Below, piece by piece: positions 25,606 through 34,595 of a DNA stretch of 54,351 bases. A program made the translations under genes and the position numbers. Location of the stretch: the NCBI GenBank assembly GCA_025062295.1, contig JANXAJ010000010.1, forward strand, positions 1-54,351, written 5' to 3'. The notes below the pieces were generated by a model that saw only the letters and a program-made list of their open reading frames with translations, ran no database searches and had not been told where the DNA came from. Positions within the stretch are counted from its first letter, which is position 1. Each line of letters begins with the position of its first letter. The DNA comes from Bacteroidia bacterium (lineage in GTDB: Bacteria > Bacteroidota > Bacteroidia > SpSt-205).

Positions 25606-27339
25606 TTAGGATTTGGCTTCGTTTGCCTGGAGGATGCTTCTCAGCTTTTTGAGATGATGAATGATGAATCTAAAGAGTTCATCTAATTCAGCTGGCTCAA
25701 AGAAGAATTTGACCCCTGCTGCTTCATAAATCTCTGGTACGGTTTTCAGGTAGCCTAAGGAGAGAGCGTAGAGATATTTTTCTACTGTAGCTTTGGGATT
25801 TTGGTCATAGTGATGCCATAATTGAAGGGCGCCCAGTTGAGCAAGACCATATTCAATATAGTAGAGGGGCACTTCAAAAATATGAAGCTGACGATGCCAT
25901 AGGACCTCTAAAGTGCCTTCTGGCCAGCGGACTCGCTCTCCATGAAAGCGTCGATAAAGCTCTACCCATGTTCGATGGCGTTGAGCGCGGTCATGGGAGG
26001 GATGTCTATACATCCACTCTTGGAAGGCATCCACTGTAGCGACCCAGGGCAGGAGGGTGATGATGCGACTAATCTGCTGGAACCAGGCCTGGGCTTGCTC
26101 TTTCGGAGAGGGATAAAACACACGGGGATAAAGCGCCATAAGTTCCATGCTCATAGAAGCTAACTCTGCCACTTCTGAGGGATAATCTCTTTGAAGCATG
26201 AAGGGAATATGACGGCTCTGGAAGGTGTGAACAGCGTGTCCTACTTCATGGACAAATGTTACAAGATCACCATGAGAGCCCGCTGCATTCATAAAAATGA
26301 AAGGAAGTCCTGATTCTTGAAGGGTGTAGTTATAGCCTCCTGGGGCTTTCCCCGGGCGGGAGAAAAGGTCTAAATGACCAATAGAGCGCATGTAGCTTAC
26401 CATCTCAGCGATACGTGGGTGAATTTGACGAAATACCTCTATGCCTTTGCTAATAAGTTCATCCTCAGTCTGAAATGGACGGAGAGGCTGGTGAGCATCA
26501 CACGGATCCACTTGGAGGTCCCAAGGCATAAGCTGATCAAGCCCTAAAGACCGCTGACGAAAGATGAGGAGGCGATTGTAAAGTCTTTTGACAGAGCGCT
26601 CTATCAGAGAATGAAAGTTGTGGCACAATTCCACTGTCCAATCAAAGCGTCCTAATTGCCTGAATCGGAAATCATAGTAGTTTTCAAACCCTGCATTATG
26701 AGCAATTTGGGTGCGCACTGCGATTAGCTCTTCCATGATGGCTTCTAACCGTTCAGCATGGGCTAAGCGAGCCTCATGGATTTTCCACCACACCTCCTCT
26801 CGGCGGCTTCGGTCAGGGGATTCTAAGAAAAGGGCGGCTTGAGGAAGGGTAAAATGCTTCCCTTCTACTTCCACCGTGAGTTGTCCAATAATCTCATTAT
26901 ACTCCTTAGCTAAGAGTTCTGCCTTTGTTTCAAGAGGCACATTCTCTGGACGATAAAGAGCTAAGTAGTTCTGGACAGTACGGTTGAAGTTGAGAAAGTC
27001 TTCTTCTGGCAAAAGGACGCGCCAGGGCGATTCCCAGTAGCGCTTATAGAGGTGGTAGCGGACTTCGCTGAGGCGGGGCTGAACTTCTTGAATGTAGGCT
27101 TCATATGCTTGACGGCTCTTCTCATCTTGAGTGTTTTGAGTGAAATGGATGAAGCTCCAAGCAGCTGCCTCACTGATGGCTGATTCTAGCTCATTCAAGC
27201 GCCGTATCCACTGATAGAAGTCAGAGAAGCTTTTCCACTGGCTGCTTTTGAGCTCCTCTACATAGGGGAGGATAGAGTCCCACTGCGTGAGGGGAAGCTG
27301 GGGAGGCAGCCATTCGCGGACTGGTCGGACGACCTGCAT
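25606..27339 (-). CDS. M3-family oligoendopeptidase
   Basis: A 577-residue cytoplasmic zinc peptidase of the PepF/M3 type, degrading short peptides. The zinc motif HEVGH is at about 364-368 in TFVHEVGHAVHTF, preceded by the family segment FIFMNAAGSHGDL. There is no signal peptide. The frame is open to a TTG at 27354, but those codons overlap the promoter-like TTTATTTG that ends 4 bases before the ATG at 27339, so I start there. It precedes the exported M1 peptidase on the same strand, with a separate promoter between them. Confidence 0.93.
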   Translation of the reverse strand: MQVVRPVREWLPPQLPLTQWDSILPYVEELKSSQWKSFSDFYQWIRRLNELESAISEAAAWSFIHFTQNTQDEKSRQAYEAYIQEVQPRLSEVRYHLYKRYWESPWRVLLPEEDFLNFNRTVQNYLALYRPENVPLETKAELLAKEYNEIIGQLTVEVEGKHFTLPQAALFLESPDRSRREEVWWKIHEARLAHAERLEAIMEELIAVRTQIAHNAGFENYYDFRFRQLGRFDWTVELCHNFHSLIERSVKRLYNRLLIFRQRSLGLDQLMPWDLQVDPCDAHQPLRPFQTEDELISKGIEVFRQIHPRIAEMVSYMRSIGHLDLFSRPGKAPGGYNYTLQESGLPFIFMNAAGSHGDLVTFVHEVGHAVHTFQSRHIPFMLQRDYPSEVAELASMSMELMALYPRVFYPSPKEQAQAWFQQISRIITLLPWVATVDAFQEWMYRHPSHDRAQRHRTWVELYRRFHGERVRWPEGTLEVLWHRQLHIFEVPLYYIEYGLAQLGALQLWHHYDQNPKATVEKYLYALSLGYLKTVPEIYEAAGVKFFFEPAELDELFRFIIHHLKKLRSILQANEAKS

Positions 27340-27343
27340 GTAG

Positions 27344-27351
27344 CAAATAAA
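27344..27351 (-). promoter_or_regulatory. Near-consensus box of the M3 peptidase gene
   Basis: TTTATTTG (one mismatch), 4 bases before the ATG at 27339. Confidence 0.45.
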
Positions 27352-27396
27352 CAAAAACTTTAAGGCATGGGGTAGCGAGCATGGGAAAGTTCGCTA

Positions 27397-27404
27397 TATC
27401 TTTG
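27397..27404 (+). promoter_or_regulatory. TAnnTTTG promoter box of lipA
   Basis: TATCTTTG, 5 bases (agggg) before the lipA ATG at 27410. The G-run could also help ribosome binding. Confidence 0.6.
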
Positions 27405-27409
27405 AGGGG

Positions 27410-28273
27410 ATGAATGGGGCGATAGCACCGCGGCCAGCTTGGCTTCGGGTCAAGCTCCCCTCTGGTGACACCTACCGGTTTGTTCGGCGGGTTATTGACG
27501 AGCATCAGCTTCATACAGTGTGTGAGAGCGCTCATTGTCCGAATATGGGTGAGTGCTGGGGAGCGGGGACGGCGACTCTCATGATTTTAGGCAATATCTG
27601 CACGCGCTCTTGCGGGTTTTGTGCGGTGAAAACAGGCAGACCGACAGAATTGGATTGGGAGGAACCAATGCGGGTCGCTCGGGCGGTTGAGCTTCTTCAG
27701 CTTAAGCACTGCGTCATTACCTCTGTCAACCGAGATGAACTCAAAGATGGAGGAGCTGAAATTTGGGCTCGTACCGTGCGGGCTATTAAAGAGCGAATGC
27801 CTCACACTACTATTGAAGTGCTGCTTCCAGATTTCAAAGGAAACTGGGAGGCTCTTTATCGGGTGCTGTCAGAGAAGCCTGATGTCGTTTCTCACAATAT
27901 GGAGACGGTGCGGCGTCTGTATCGCCAGGTGCGTCCTCAGGCTAAGTATGATCGCAGTTTGGAGCAGATCCGCCGAACAAAGGAAGCTGGCTTTCGGACT
28001 AAATCAGGCGCTATGCTGGGCTTAGGCGAAACCCATGAGGAGGTCTTAGAGCTGATGGAGGACCTTTTAGCAAATGGGTGTGATGTGCTCACGCTTGGGC
28101 AATACCTTCAGCCTACCCCTGCCCATCTTCCTGTGGCGCGCTTCGTTCCTCCCGAGGAATTTGCAGAATATGCTCGGATCGGACTGAAGATGGGCTTTGA
28201 TTATGTAGAAAGCGGTCCTCTTGTTCGCTCTTCATACCACTCTGAGCGGCATGTAAGACCACGGCAGAAATGA
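27410..28273 (+). CDS. lipA: Lipoyl synthase
   Basis: A 287-residue radical SAM enzyme that inserts two sulfurs into protein-bound octanoyl groups. The auxiliary cluster ligands Cys38, Cys43 and Cys49 ([13 protein letters not shown]) and the radical SAM cysteines 64, 68 and 71 (CTRSCGFC) are all present. The C-terminal RSSYHSE supplies the serine ligand of the auxiliary cluster. The start is fixed by the adjacent promoter box. The stop overlaps the next start (ATGA). lipB is not nearby. Confidence 0.97.
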   Translation: MNGAIAPRPAWLRVKLPSGDTYRFVRRVIDEHQLHTVCESAHCPNMGECWGAGTATLMILGNICTRSCGFCAVKTGRPTELDWEEPMRVARAVELLQLKHCVITSVNRDELKDGGAEIWARTVRAIKERMPHTTIEVLLPDFKGNWEALYRVLSEKPDVVSHNMETVRRLYRQVRPQAKYDRSLEQIRRTKEAGFRTKSGAMLGLGETHEEVLELMEDLLANGCDVLTLGQYLQPTPAHLPVARFVPPEEFAEYARIGLKMGFDYVESGPLVRSSYHSERHVRPRQK

Positions 28274-30189
28274 ACTTTCTCTATCCGACTTTCCTATGGG
28301 GGCTTACCGCTCTGGTTATCCCCCTCATAGTTCATTTTTTTTATCTGAGGCGAGCGAAAAAATATGAGTTTTCTCAGGCGGCGCTTGTTGAGCGTCTGCG
28401 ACAAGCGAGTCGTCCCTACCTTCGTTTTCGGCACTGGCTTTTGCTCCTTCTTCGGATGGCTCTGATTACAGCGATTGTGTTTCTTTTTGCGCGTCCGACC
28501 GCTGCTGAGGCGCTTTCGGTGGGAGAAGGAGCCTCGGTGGTGGTGGTATGGGATGTCTCTCCCTCCATGACTCCTGTCCATGAACAGGCAAAAGCCCTTC
28601 TCCTGGAGGTGTTGCGTCGTTCCCCTCCTTCTCATGAATACCGCCTTCTAACGACGGAGAGCTTCCTTCCGAAAGGGGACTTCGTCAGCGCACGACTCCT
28701 GATGGACAAAGTGTCAAAGATAATACCCGCTTCTTTAGGGTATCCCATCACTCAGCTTTTGGAGAAAGCAGAATTTCTTTTCAGTGGAGCCCGCTACCCT
28801 GTTCGAAAGGTCTATATTCTTTCTGATTTTCAGAGTTCTTCTGTAGGTGAGCTTTCTCGCCTTCAAGCTGGGGCAATTGATGAGATTGTACTTTTACCAG
28901 TTCCATTCTCTCTCAAGGGCAATGCCTATATAGATTCGCTGACGGCGATTCAAGTGGGCGGAGGCTGGCGCCTTGGCTATCGTCTGATTGGGGAAGCTGG
29001 CAGACTTTATACGCTTCGGATAGGTGAGAAAAGCTATTCTGTCTTGCCAGGGGCTTATGAGGAGATTCTCCCTTCTTCTTCTTTTGTGGAGCTGCACATA
29101 GAAGGGGATGGGCTTCCTTTTGATAATCAAGTATCAGCGGGTCTGTGGGAGAGTCAAGCAGGGGGCATTGGATGGTTAGCGCCTCTTTGGCAGCCTTTCC
29201 AGCGACTTCATGCCCTTCTCGGGCTGGAGCCTTGGCAAGGCACTGGTTCCCCCCCATGGGACAAGCTTTCAGTATCTGTAGCTACTTTTTCAACCCTTCC
29301 AGAAGGAGTAGAGGCGTGGGTCGCTGCTGGGGGAACCTTGATTCTCTTTCCTTCCGCTCCGCTCTCTCCTGCAGCATGGTCTAAACTGTTTCTTTCTTCA
29401 GAAGTTACTTTCCTCGGCGAGGCAATCCCTGCTTCTCCCTTAGCTTTGGAGCCGCAAGGAGGAGCTTTTTGGCAAGAGGTTTTCCTACCAGCGCCCGATC
29501 GTCCATCTTTTTTAGCAGAGCCTATGGCAGTCCGCCTCTTATATCAATTCCAGCCTAAAACTGGACAAGTGCTTCTGAGAGATGAGCAGGGAAGGCCTCT
29601 TCTGTGGGAGATGCCATGGGGGAAGGGACGCATTTACCTATTTGCCTTCCCTTGGGAGCACAGCACCCTTGGAGCTCATAGCTTATTCGTTCCTCTTTTT
29701 GCGCGTCTGTATCGGTGGGGACAGGAAGCTCATCACGTGTGGGCAACCAGTGCTGGGCGAAAATCTACCTTTTCAGTGGCTGCAGAAGGACGGCCGCACC
29801 TTCGTCATCGTACCACAGGAACAGAATATATCCCCCCTGTTGAAAAAAAAGGCACCCTATGGCAGATGAGTTTTGGGGAACAGCCCTTGCCTCTCGGTCT
29901 ATATGAAGTTTATAGTGGGAATCAAGTGTATGGCTACCTCGGATTAAATGTATCAATCCAAGAATCTGCTGATCCGCCTCTTTCTTTAGAGGCATGGAAG
30001 CAGGTGGGTATCCCTGTCCGTATCGTGGAATGGAAGGACAATACCTTTCAAGAGAAGGCGGATACTTTCTCTTGGAGAAGCTGGCATATATGGTTGATTA
30101 TAGTCCTTTTACTTATTGTGGCTGAGACCTATTGGGCTCGTCGCTTGCTGCAGCTAGCTACCGTACCTTCACCGAGAAGCGTCGCCTGA
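28270..30189 (+). CDS. BatA-like N-terminal double-transmembrane protein
   Basis: A 639-residue protein. It opens with the Bacteroidota BatA-type domain: two helices (about 5-27 and 58-78) around [20 protein letters not shown] and ending in [11 protein letters not shown]-like region follows with WDVSPSMT, whose DxSxS matches a metal-ion-dependent adhesion site. A large periplasmic part and a last helix ([21 protein letters not shown]) complete it. Relatives sit in aerotolerance or MoxR-VWA clusters, but no MoxR ATPase is here; instead it is coupled to lipA. The 3' end overlaps a convergent gene by 32 bases. Confidence 0.82.
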   Translation: MNFLYPTFLWGLTALVIPLIVHFFYLRRAKKYEFSQAALVERLRQASRPYLRFRHWLLLLLRMALITAIVFLFARPTAAEALSVGEGASVVVVWDVSPSMTPVHEQAKALLLEVLRRSPPSHEYRLLTTESFLPKGDFVSARLLMDKVSKIIPASLGYPITQLLEKAEFLFSGARYPVRKVYILSDFQSSSVGELSRLQAGAIDEIVLLPVPFSLKGNAYIDSLTAIQVGGGWRLGYRLIGEAGRLYTLRIGEKSYSVLPGAYEEILPSSSFVELHIEGDGLPFDNQVSAGLWESQAGGIGWLAPLWQPFQRLHALLGLEPWQGTGSPPWDKLSVSVATFSTLPEGVEAWVAAGGTLILFPSAPLSPAAWSKLFLSSEVTFLGEAIPASPLALEPQGGAFWQEVFLPAPDRPSFLAEPMAVRLLYQFQPKTGQVLLRDEQGRPLLWEMPWGKGRIYLFAFPWEHSTLGAHSLFVPLFARLYRWGQEAHHVWATSAGRKSTFSVAAEGRPHLRHRTTGTEYIPPVEKKGTLWQMSFGEQPLPLGLYEVYSGNQVYGYLGLNVSIQESADPPLSLEAWKQVGIPVRIVEWKDNTFQEKADTFSWRSWHIWLIIVLLLIVAETYWARRLLQLATVPSPRSVA

Positions 30190-30580
30190 TCTCCTTTCCA
30201 TTTGAGGGGTAGTAAATGACTTCAGCGACTCCTTGAAACCGACTCTTATCTAAGGTTGTTTCTAACTCTACTTCTCCGAGCTCATTTGCATCAAAATGTG
30301 CAGCTCCTGCCTTTTGTCCGGCTTTGAATAGGCGGATAATCAACTTAGAATGGGGCCTAAGTCCCATAATATGGATGTTATATGTTTTACCTCCTTCAAC
30401 GATAAGGGGGTCTTGCCATGTGAAAGGCTCTCCATTCACTCGGATGAGGACTTCACTTCTGGGTATAACAGATGTAGGGGGAGACTCTCCTTCGTCCTCT
30501 CCGATAACTTCATTCGGATCGTAAGTTTGAGCCTGAGCCCAGAGAAGGAGGAGGGCAAAACTGCTTCGCCATACTATCAT
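30158..30580 (-). CDS. Small exported protein, unknown function
   Basis: Not recognised. A 140-residue protein with a clear signal peptide (MIVWRSSFALLLLWAQAQ), an acidic linker and a predicted beta-rich domain (VLIRVNGEPFTW, GKTYNIHIMGLRPHSKLIIRL, GVAEVIYYPSNG) that could be Ig-like. It is convergent with the BatA-like gene (32-base overlap) and divergent from the PpiD gene. A near-consensus box TATTTTTA ends 5 bases before the ATG. Confidence 0.7.
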   Translation of the reverse strand: MIVWRSSFALLLLWAQAQTYDPNEVIGEDEGESPPTSVIPRSEVLIRVNGEPFTWQDPLIVEGGKTYNIHIMGLRPHSKLIIRLFKAGQKAGAAHFDANELGEVELETTLDKSRFQGVAEVIYYPSNGKEIRRRFSVKVR

Positions 30581-30585
30581 CCGAG

Positions 30586-30593
30586 TAAAAATA
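30586..30593 (-). promoter_or_regulatory. Near-consensus box of the small exported protein gene
   Basis: TATTTTTA, last base mismatched, 5 bases before the ATG at 30580. Confidence 0.4.
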
Positions 30594-30653
30594 AGAAGGT
30601 TGAGAGAATTCTCTGAGTATTATGGGCGAGGACGGGAAGCCCCAGATTTATCC

Positions 30654-30661
30654 TAAGTTTG
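30654..30661 (+). promoter_or_regulatory. TAnnTTTG promoter box of the PpiD-type gene
   Basis: TAAGTTTG, 6 bases before the GTG at 30668. A TTG at 30659 lies inside the box and is therefore unlikely to be the start. Confidence 0.55.
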
Positions 30662-30667
30662 CTGATT

Positions 30668-32749
30668 GTGGCAGGTGTCATCCAGAAGATTCGGGACAAA
30701 GCTGGACTTGCAGTCCTACTGATAGGGATTTCACTACTTGTATTTATTCTGACAGATCTTCTCCAGAGCAATGCATTCATTCAAGAGCTTCTATGGGGCC
30801 GCAGTGATGTAGTAGCTCGGATTGGAGGAGAGGAGATACGGTATAGCGAGTACAGCCGAATGTATGAGCGAGCCCGTCGTAATCAAGGGGCAGCAGATGA
30901 TCCTTTCTTAGAGGAGCAGCTTCATAATGCTGTCTGGCAGCAGCTCCTCTCTGACCATCTCTATCAGAAAGAAACTTCCCTCATAGGTCTCAGTGTCTCC
31001 AGTGCGGAGGTATATGAGATGTTTGTGTCTGATAATCCTCATCCCTTAGTTCTTCAGGCTTTTTCTCAAGGGGAGGAGAAATATGAAAAAGAGCGAGTCA
31101 AGAAAATCCTCTCTCAAGCCGAAAGCAATCCGCAGCTGGCCCAGCAAATCCGAGAGTTTGAAGATTATCTTGTTCAAGTGCGTCTGCGGGAGAAGTACGA
31201 TGCCCTGCTTAAGGCTGCAGCATATGTGCCTGCTCCTATAGCTGCTTATCAGAATAGCTTGGATAATACTACACTTAGCTTTGCTTATTTGAGTATAAGT
31301 TATAGCGCTGTGGCTGACTCTCTGGTTCCGCTATCTGAGAAGGACATCAAACGCTATTATGAGCAGCATAAAGAGGAATACCGACTCAAAGAGCCTGAGC
31401 GGACTTTGCGGTATGTAGTGATTTATAAGGAGCCTTCTGCTGAGGATTCTGCGGCTACTTATGAGCGGCTTTTAGCTCTGAAGGAGGGATTTGCAAAAGC
31501 GGAGGAAGATTCGGCATTTGCGGCTGCTAGCAGCGATAAGTCGGTTGATTTCTCTTTCAAGCGCTGGTCTGATCTGCCGGCTTCTATACGAGATTCGGTT
31601 CGGGCTGTGGGACAAGTGATAGGCCCATATATGAGTGAAGAAGGTTATGTTCTGGCAAAGGTGGATACGATTGTGAAGGATAGCCAACCTGTGTATCGTC
31701 TGCGTCATATTATGATAGGGAAGGGGTTAGATAGTGCAGCGGCTCGGCGACGGGCAGATAGCCTTTATCGTCGGCTGCGCCCGGAGCAATTTGCGGAGGC
31801 AGCCAATCGATTTTCCGATGATTGGCAGAGTAAGTATTCAAGCGGTGAGCTGGGATGGTACTCTTCGTCAGGACGCTTTGGGAAGGCTTTCTACGAGGCA
31901 TTAGCTAAGGCTCCTATTGGGCGCTTATATGGAGTTATTGCCTCGGAGCAGGGGTATCACATCGTAGAGGTTCAGGAGAAAGAGGATCGTGCTGTGCGTC
32001 TGGCAATGATTGTGAAAGAGATAGTACCCAGCAGTCGGACGATAGCTCAGCTTCGGCAGCGTGCTCAGCAGGTGGCTCGAGAAGCTCAGAAGAGCTTAGA
32101 TGATGCTGCTCAGAAGGTAGGATTGAGCCCGCGTGTGAGTCCGACCCTTCGGCCCTCTGTTCCGACTCTGCCAGCCGTTGTCGGTGCTCGGGAGATCTTT
32201 CAGTGGGCTTTTGAGCACAAGGCTAACGAAGTATCAGGGGTGTTAGAAGCTCAGAATGCCTTCGTGGTGGCTCAAATTTTGACTGCGGCTGAACCCCCTT
32301 ACAAGCGATGGGAAGAAGTCAGAGAGCAACTTGAACCCAAGGTGCGCAGCTGGAAAAAAGCTTCCTACATTCGCCAAAGAATAGAAGGGAAAGGCTCCTC
32401 CTTAGAAGCACTCAAGGAGGCTTATGGGGCAGGTGCATATATCAGTCGGGCTGAGAAAGTCCTGTATGGAGGCGTAGCTGTGCCTGGCATGGGTATGGAG
32501 CCCAAAGTTTTAGGTCTTGCTGCCGCTCTTCAGCTCAATCAATTGAGCCCTCCGATAGAGGGGACGAATGGGGTCTATGTGCTCCAGCTTTTGGAGAAAA
32601 AAGAGCCAGAGGCTGTTTCAGAAGAGACGGCTCGCAGCTATGCCGCAGGACAGACCAGCACCCAAGCCAATCTCTTGACTGGACGCTTTATAGAGGCACA
32701 AAAAGAGCGGCTCGGCTTGCAAGATTATCGCTACAGGTTTAGCTTTTGA
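30668..32749 (+). CDS. ppiD: PpiD/SurA-type periplasmic peptidyl-prolyl isomerase
   Basis: A 693-residue membrane-anchored chaperone. The N-terminus MAGVIQKIRDKAG and one transmembrane helix (LAVLLIGISLLVFILTDLL) match Bacteroidota PpiD homologues. A SurA-N-like region and a central parvulin rotamase domain follow (RLRHIMIGKGLD to GELGWYSSSGRFGKAF and SEQGYHIVEVQEK). It would help fold exported proteins at the Sec translocon exit. The GTG start is chosen from family comparison and promoter spacing. The downstream gene starts at a TTG overlapping this stop. Confidence 0.92.
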   Translation: MAGVIQKIRDKAGLAVLLIGISLLVFILTDLLQSNAFIQELLWGRSDVVARIGGEEIRYSEYSRMYERARRNQGAADDPFLEEQLHNAVWQQLLSDHLYQKETSLIGLSVSSAEVYEMFVSDNPHPLVLQAFSQGEEKYEKERVKKILSQAESNPQLAQQIREFEDYLVQVRLREKYDALLKAAAYVPAPIAAYQNSLDNTTLSFAYLSISYSAVADSLVPLSEKDIKRYYEQHKEEYRLKEPERTLRYVVIYKEPSAEDSAATYERLLALKEGFAKAEEDSAFAAASSDKSVDFSFKRWSDLPASIRDSVRAVGQVIGPYMSEEGYVLAKVDTIVKDSQPVYRLRHIMIGKGLDSAAARRRADSLYRRLRPEQFAEAANRFSDDWQSKYSSGELGWYSSSGRFGKAFYEALAKAPIGRLYGVIASEQGYHIVEVQEKEDRAVRLAMIVKEIVPSSRTIAQLRQRAQQVAREAQKSLDDAAQKVGLSPRVSPTLRPSVPTLPAVVGAREIFQWAFEHKANEVSGVLEAQNAFVVAQILTAAEPPYKRWEEVREQLEPKVRSWKKASYIRQRIEGKGSSLEALKEAYGAGAYISRAEKVLYGGVAVPGMGMEPKVLGLAAALQLNQLSPPIEGTNGVYVLQLLEKKEPEAVSEETARSYAAGQTSTQANLLTGRFIEAQKERLGLQDYRYRFSF

Positions 32750-33954
32750 AGGGATTTGTCGCTGCTTTCTTTGCGATCGGGAGTCTCGGTATTGCCTTAT
32801 TACTGCCAGCAGGTACGCCTTCACTAGAGGCTGCTTACCTTCTCACGGCAGATCGGAGCCTTCAAGGCCACCATCCTTATACCACTCTACAGGCACCTTT
32901 GGATTCATGGTTCATTTTTCTTTATCAACTCTTTGGGGAAAAGGCAGCGTATGGACTTCGCTTGTGGAAAGCTATGGGGGGTATATTTCTGGGGTGGTTT
33001 TACTGGGTGAGTCGTCCGCTTCCTTCTCCCCTTCTAGTACATGATGTGATAGGAATTGGATTGATTGGATTGTACTTATACAAGCCATGGCAGTCTATTT
33101 TAGAAGTGGGGGTTCCGCTTCTTTGGGTGCTTCTGCTTCTTAATCGGGACCATAGCTCTTCGTTTCTCCGAGGGATTCTCTCGGGTATAGGCATAGGCTT
33201 CTTTCCCATAGCTATCCTTAGCGTAGGATGGATTGTCTATCGCCGTATAGAAGAGCGTGCTTTTCATCGGCTTTTACTTTGGTTTGGTGGGCTCCTGTGG
33301 AGTGCATGTGGTTGGGCTGCAGGGCTTCGCTTACTAAGGCTTTTCCCAGAGTACCTCTCATATTACTGGTTGGCGGTTTGGAACGAAGCGGCTTGGGGGG
33401 GGATCCTCCTATGGCTTCTTCAGGCTACAGCCGTGCTGCTTCTTTTGACTCAGGGGAGCCGATATGTTCATCAGCCTTATGCCCAACGGCGCGCCTATCG
33501 GGATCGTTTCTGGGCTGCGATTTTGAGCATATTTATGCCGTCTGCTCCTGCCCTCTGGCTAAGCTTAGTAACCGAATTGTCTGATAAACATCCTCGCCGA
33601 TACCTTAGCCTCTTGCTGGTGGGGGTGTATGGATATACCCTTTTCAAAGCAGGGTCTGATCGCCCAGACTGCATAATCACTCTACCCTCTCGGAGCTGCT
33701 TTTGGGGGGAGCCGCCTTGTTACGTTCGCCTTATACCTCCTTATGCCTGCAACTGGACTGTTCCTCTTCTTTGGAAAAAGCAGCTCTGCCGAGATAATTG
33801 GGCAGACTTTTATGACCGATGGGGGCAGCCTACTCTGATCATAGATGCGGAGGGAGTTTGGGCTGAAGTCTCTTACTACCTTCCATACCAGAGTCTGCTG
33901 TATGCTCCTAAGGATACTACCCTTTTCCCTCTCAGACTCTATCAGCGCCGATAA
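32746..33954 (+). CDS. Polytopic membrane protein, unknown function
   Basis: A 402-residue protein with about eight to nine hydrophobic segments and a C-terminal soluble part with several Cys residues (CIITLPSRSCFWGEPPCYV). The N-terminal loop (LQGHHPYTTLQAPLDSWFIFLYQLFGEKAAYGLRLW, positions 40-75) resembles the first extracytoplasmic loop of GT-C glycosyltransferase-like proteins, but this is tentative. The only usable start is the TTG overlapping the PpiD stop (TTGA); the next Met is at about residue 78. It overlaps the convergent gene by 13 bases. Confidence 0.7.
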   Translation: MKGFVAAFFAIGSLGIALLLPAGTPSLEAAYLLTADRSLQGHHPYTTLQAPLDSWFIFLYQLFGEKAAYGLRLWKAMGGIFLGWFYWVSRPLPSPLLVHDVIGIGLIGLYLYKPWQSILEVGVPLLWVLLLLNRDHSSSFLRGILSGIGIGFFPIAILSVGWIVYRRIEERAFHRLLLWFGGLLWSACGWAAGLRLLRLFPEYLSYYWLAVWNEAAWGGILLWLLQATAVLLLLTQGSRYVHQPYAQRRAYRDRFWAAILSIFMPSAPALWLSLVTELSDKHPRRYLSLLLVGVYGYTLFKAGSDRPDCIITLPSRSCFWGEPPCYVRLIPPYACNWTVPLLWKKQLCRDNWADFYDRWGQPTLIIDAEGVWAEVSYYLPYQSLLYAPKDTTLFPLRLYQRR

Positions 33955-34595
33955 TCATATCCCCATATCTCATAATCTCGTGGTATCTTCATGCTTTCTG
34001 GCTCTATGCGCATGGGCTGAATTTTCACGGCTGTAACCTCCACTGTCAAGCCTTCCCGCTTTCGGATCATTCGGAGCGGGATCGCTCCATAAAGCCCTTC
34101 ATTCAAGAAAAATGCCTGTGCGTTCTTTTTCCCAGAAAAAAGGGATGTCTCTACCCGATAGCGAGGACTTACATAGTAGGTAATCTCTTCATCTGGCTTT
34201 TTCACGATGAAAGCATAGCACCATTGACCTAAAATTTGAATACTATCTCCTGCATATTCAGCAGGATAGTTTTTAGCTCGCTTTCGGTACTTCTCATACT
34301 TGAATGCTCTTTTCAAATGGGGATCTAAGACGTATACCCAATCCGAGTCGGGGTCATATAAGCGGCTGATGGGAAAAGCCCCTCCTGCTTCATTGATGAG
34401 GAAGCGATTTTTGTGGATATAAAGGTGCATTTCGGTAGGTGGTTCATTTTCTTTGAGGGTTTCAGCTTGAGGTCCCCGCATTTTGACCTTGTAGATAATT
34501 AGCCCTTCAAATGGAGGGGCGGGAGCTCGGAAAGCTTCACTCTGGGCAAAAACAATGCTACTCCACAATCCGAATGCCCACCAGCGTCGCATCAT
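33942..34595 (-). CDS. Exported protein, DUF4412/LolA-like (tentative)
   Basis: A 217-residue protein with a signal peptide (MMRRWWAFGLWSSIVFAQ) and a beta-rich body: FEGLIIYKVKMRG, EMHLYIHKNRFLINEAG, DWVYVLDPHLKRAFKY, EEITYYVSPRYRVET. The pattern of 'produces a salt-sensitive stain of short strands ending in a shift from protein to lipid-like pocket' cannot be verified by eye; by general pattern it recalls DUF4412 and LolA-like folds of Bacteroidota. Function is unknown. It starts 38 bases inside the end of the phosphatase gene, so it is co-transcribed with pheS and the phosphatase. Confidence 0.6.
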   Translation of the reverse strand: MMRRWWAFGLWSSIVFAQSEAFRAPAPPFEGLIIYKVKMRGPQAETLKENEPPTEMHLYIHKNRFLINEAGGAFPISRLYDPDSDWVYVLDPHLKRAFKYEKYRKRAKNYPAEYAGDSIQILGQWCYAFIVKKPDEEITYYVSPRYRVETSLFSGKKNAQAFFLNEGLYGAIPLRMIRKREGLTVEVTAVKIQPMRIEPESMKIPRDYEIWGYDYRR

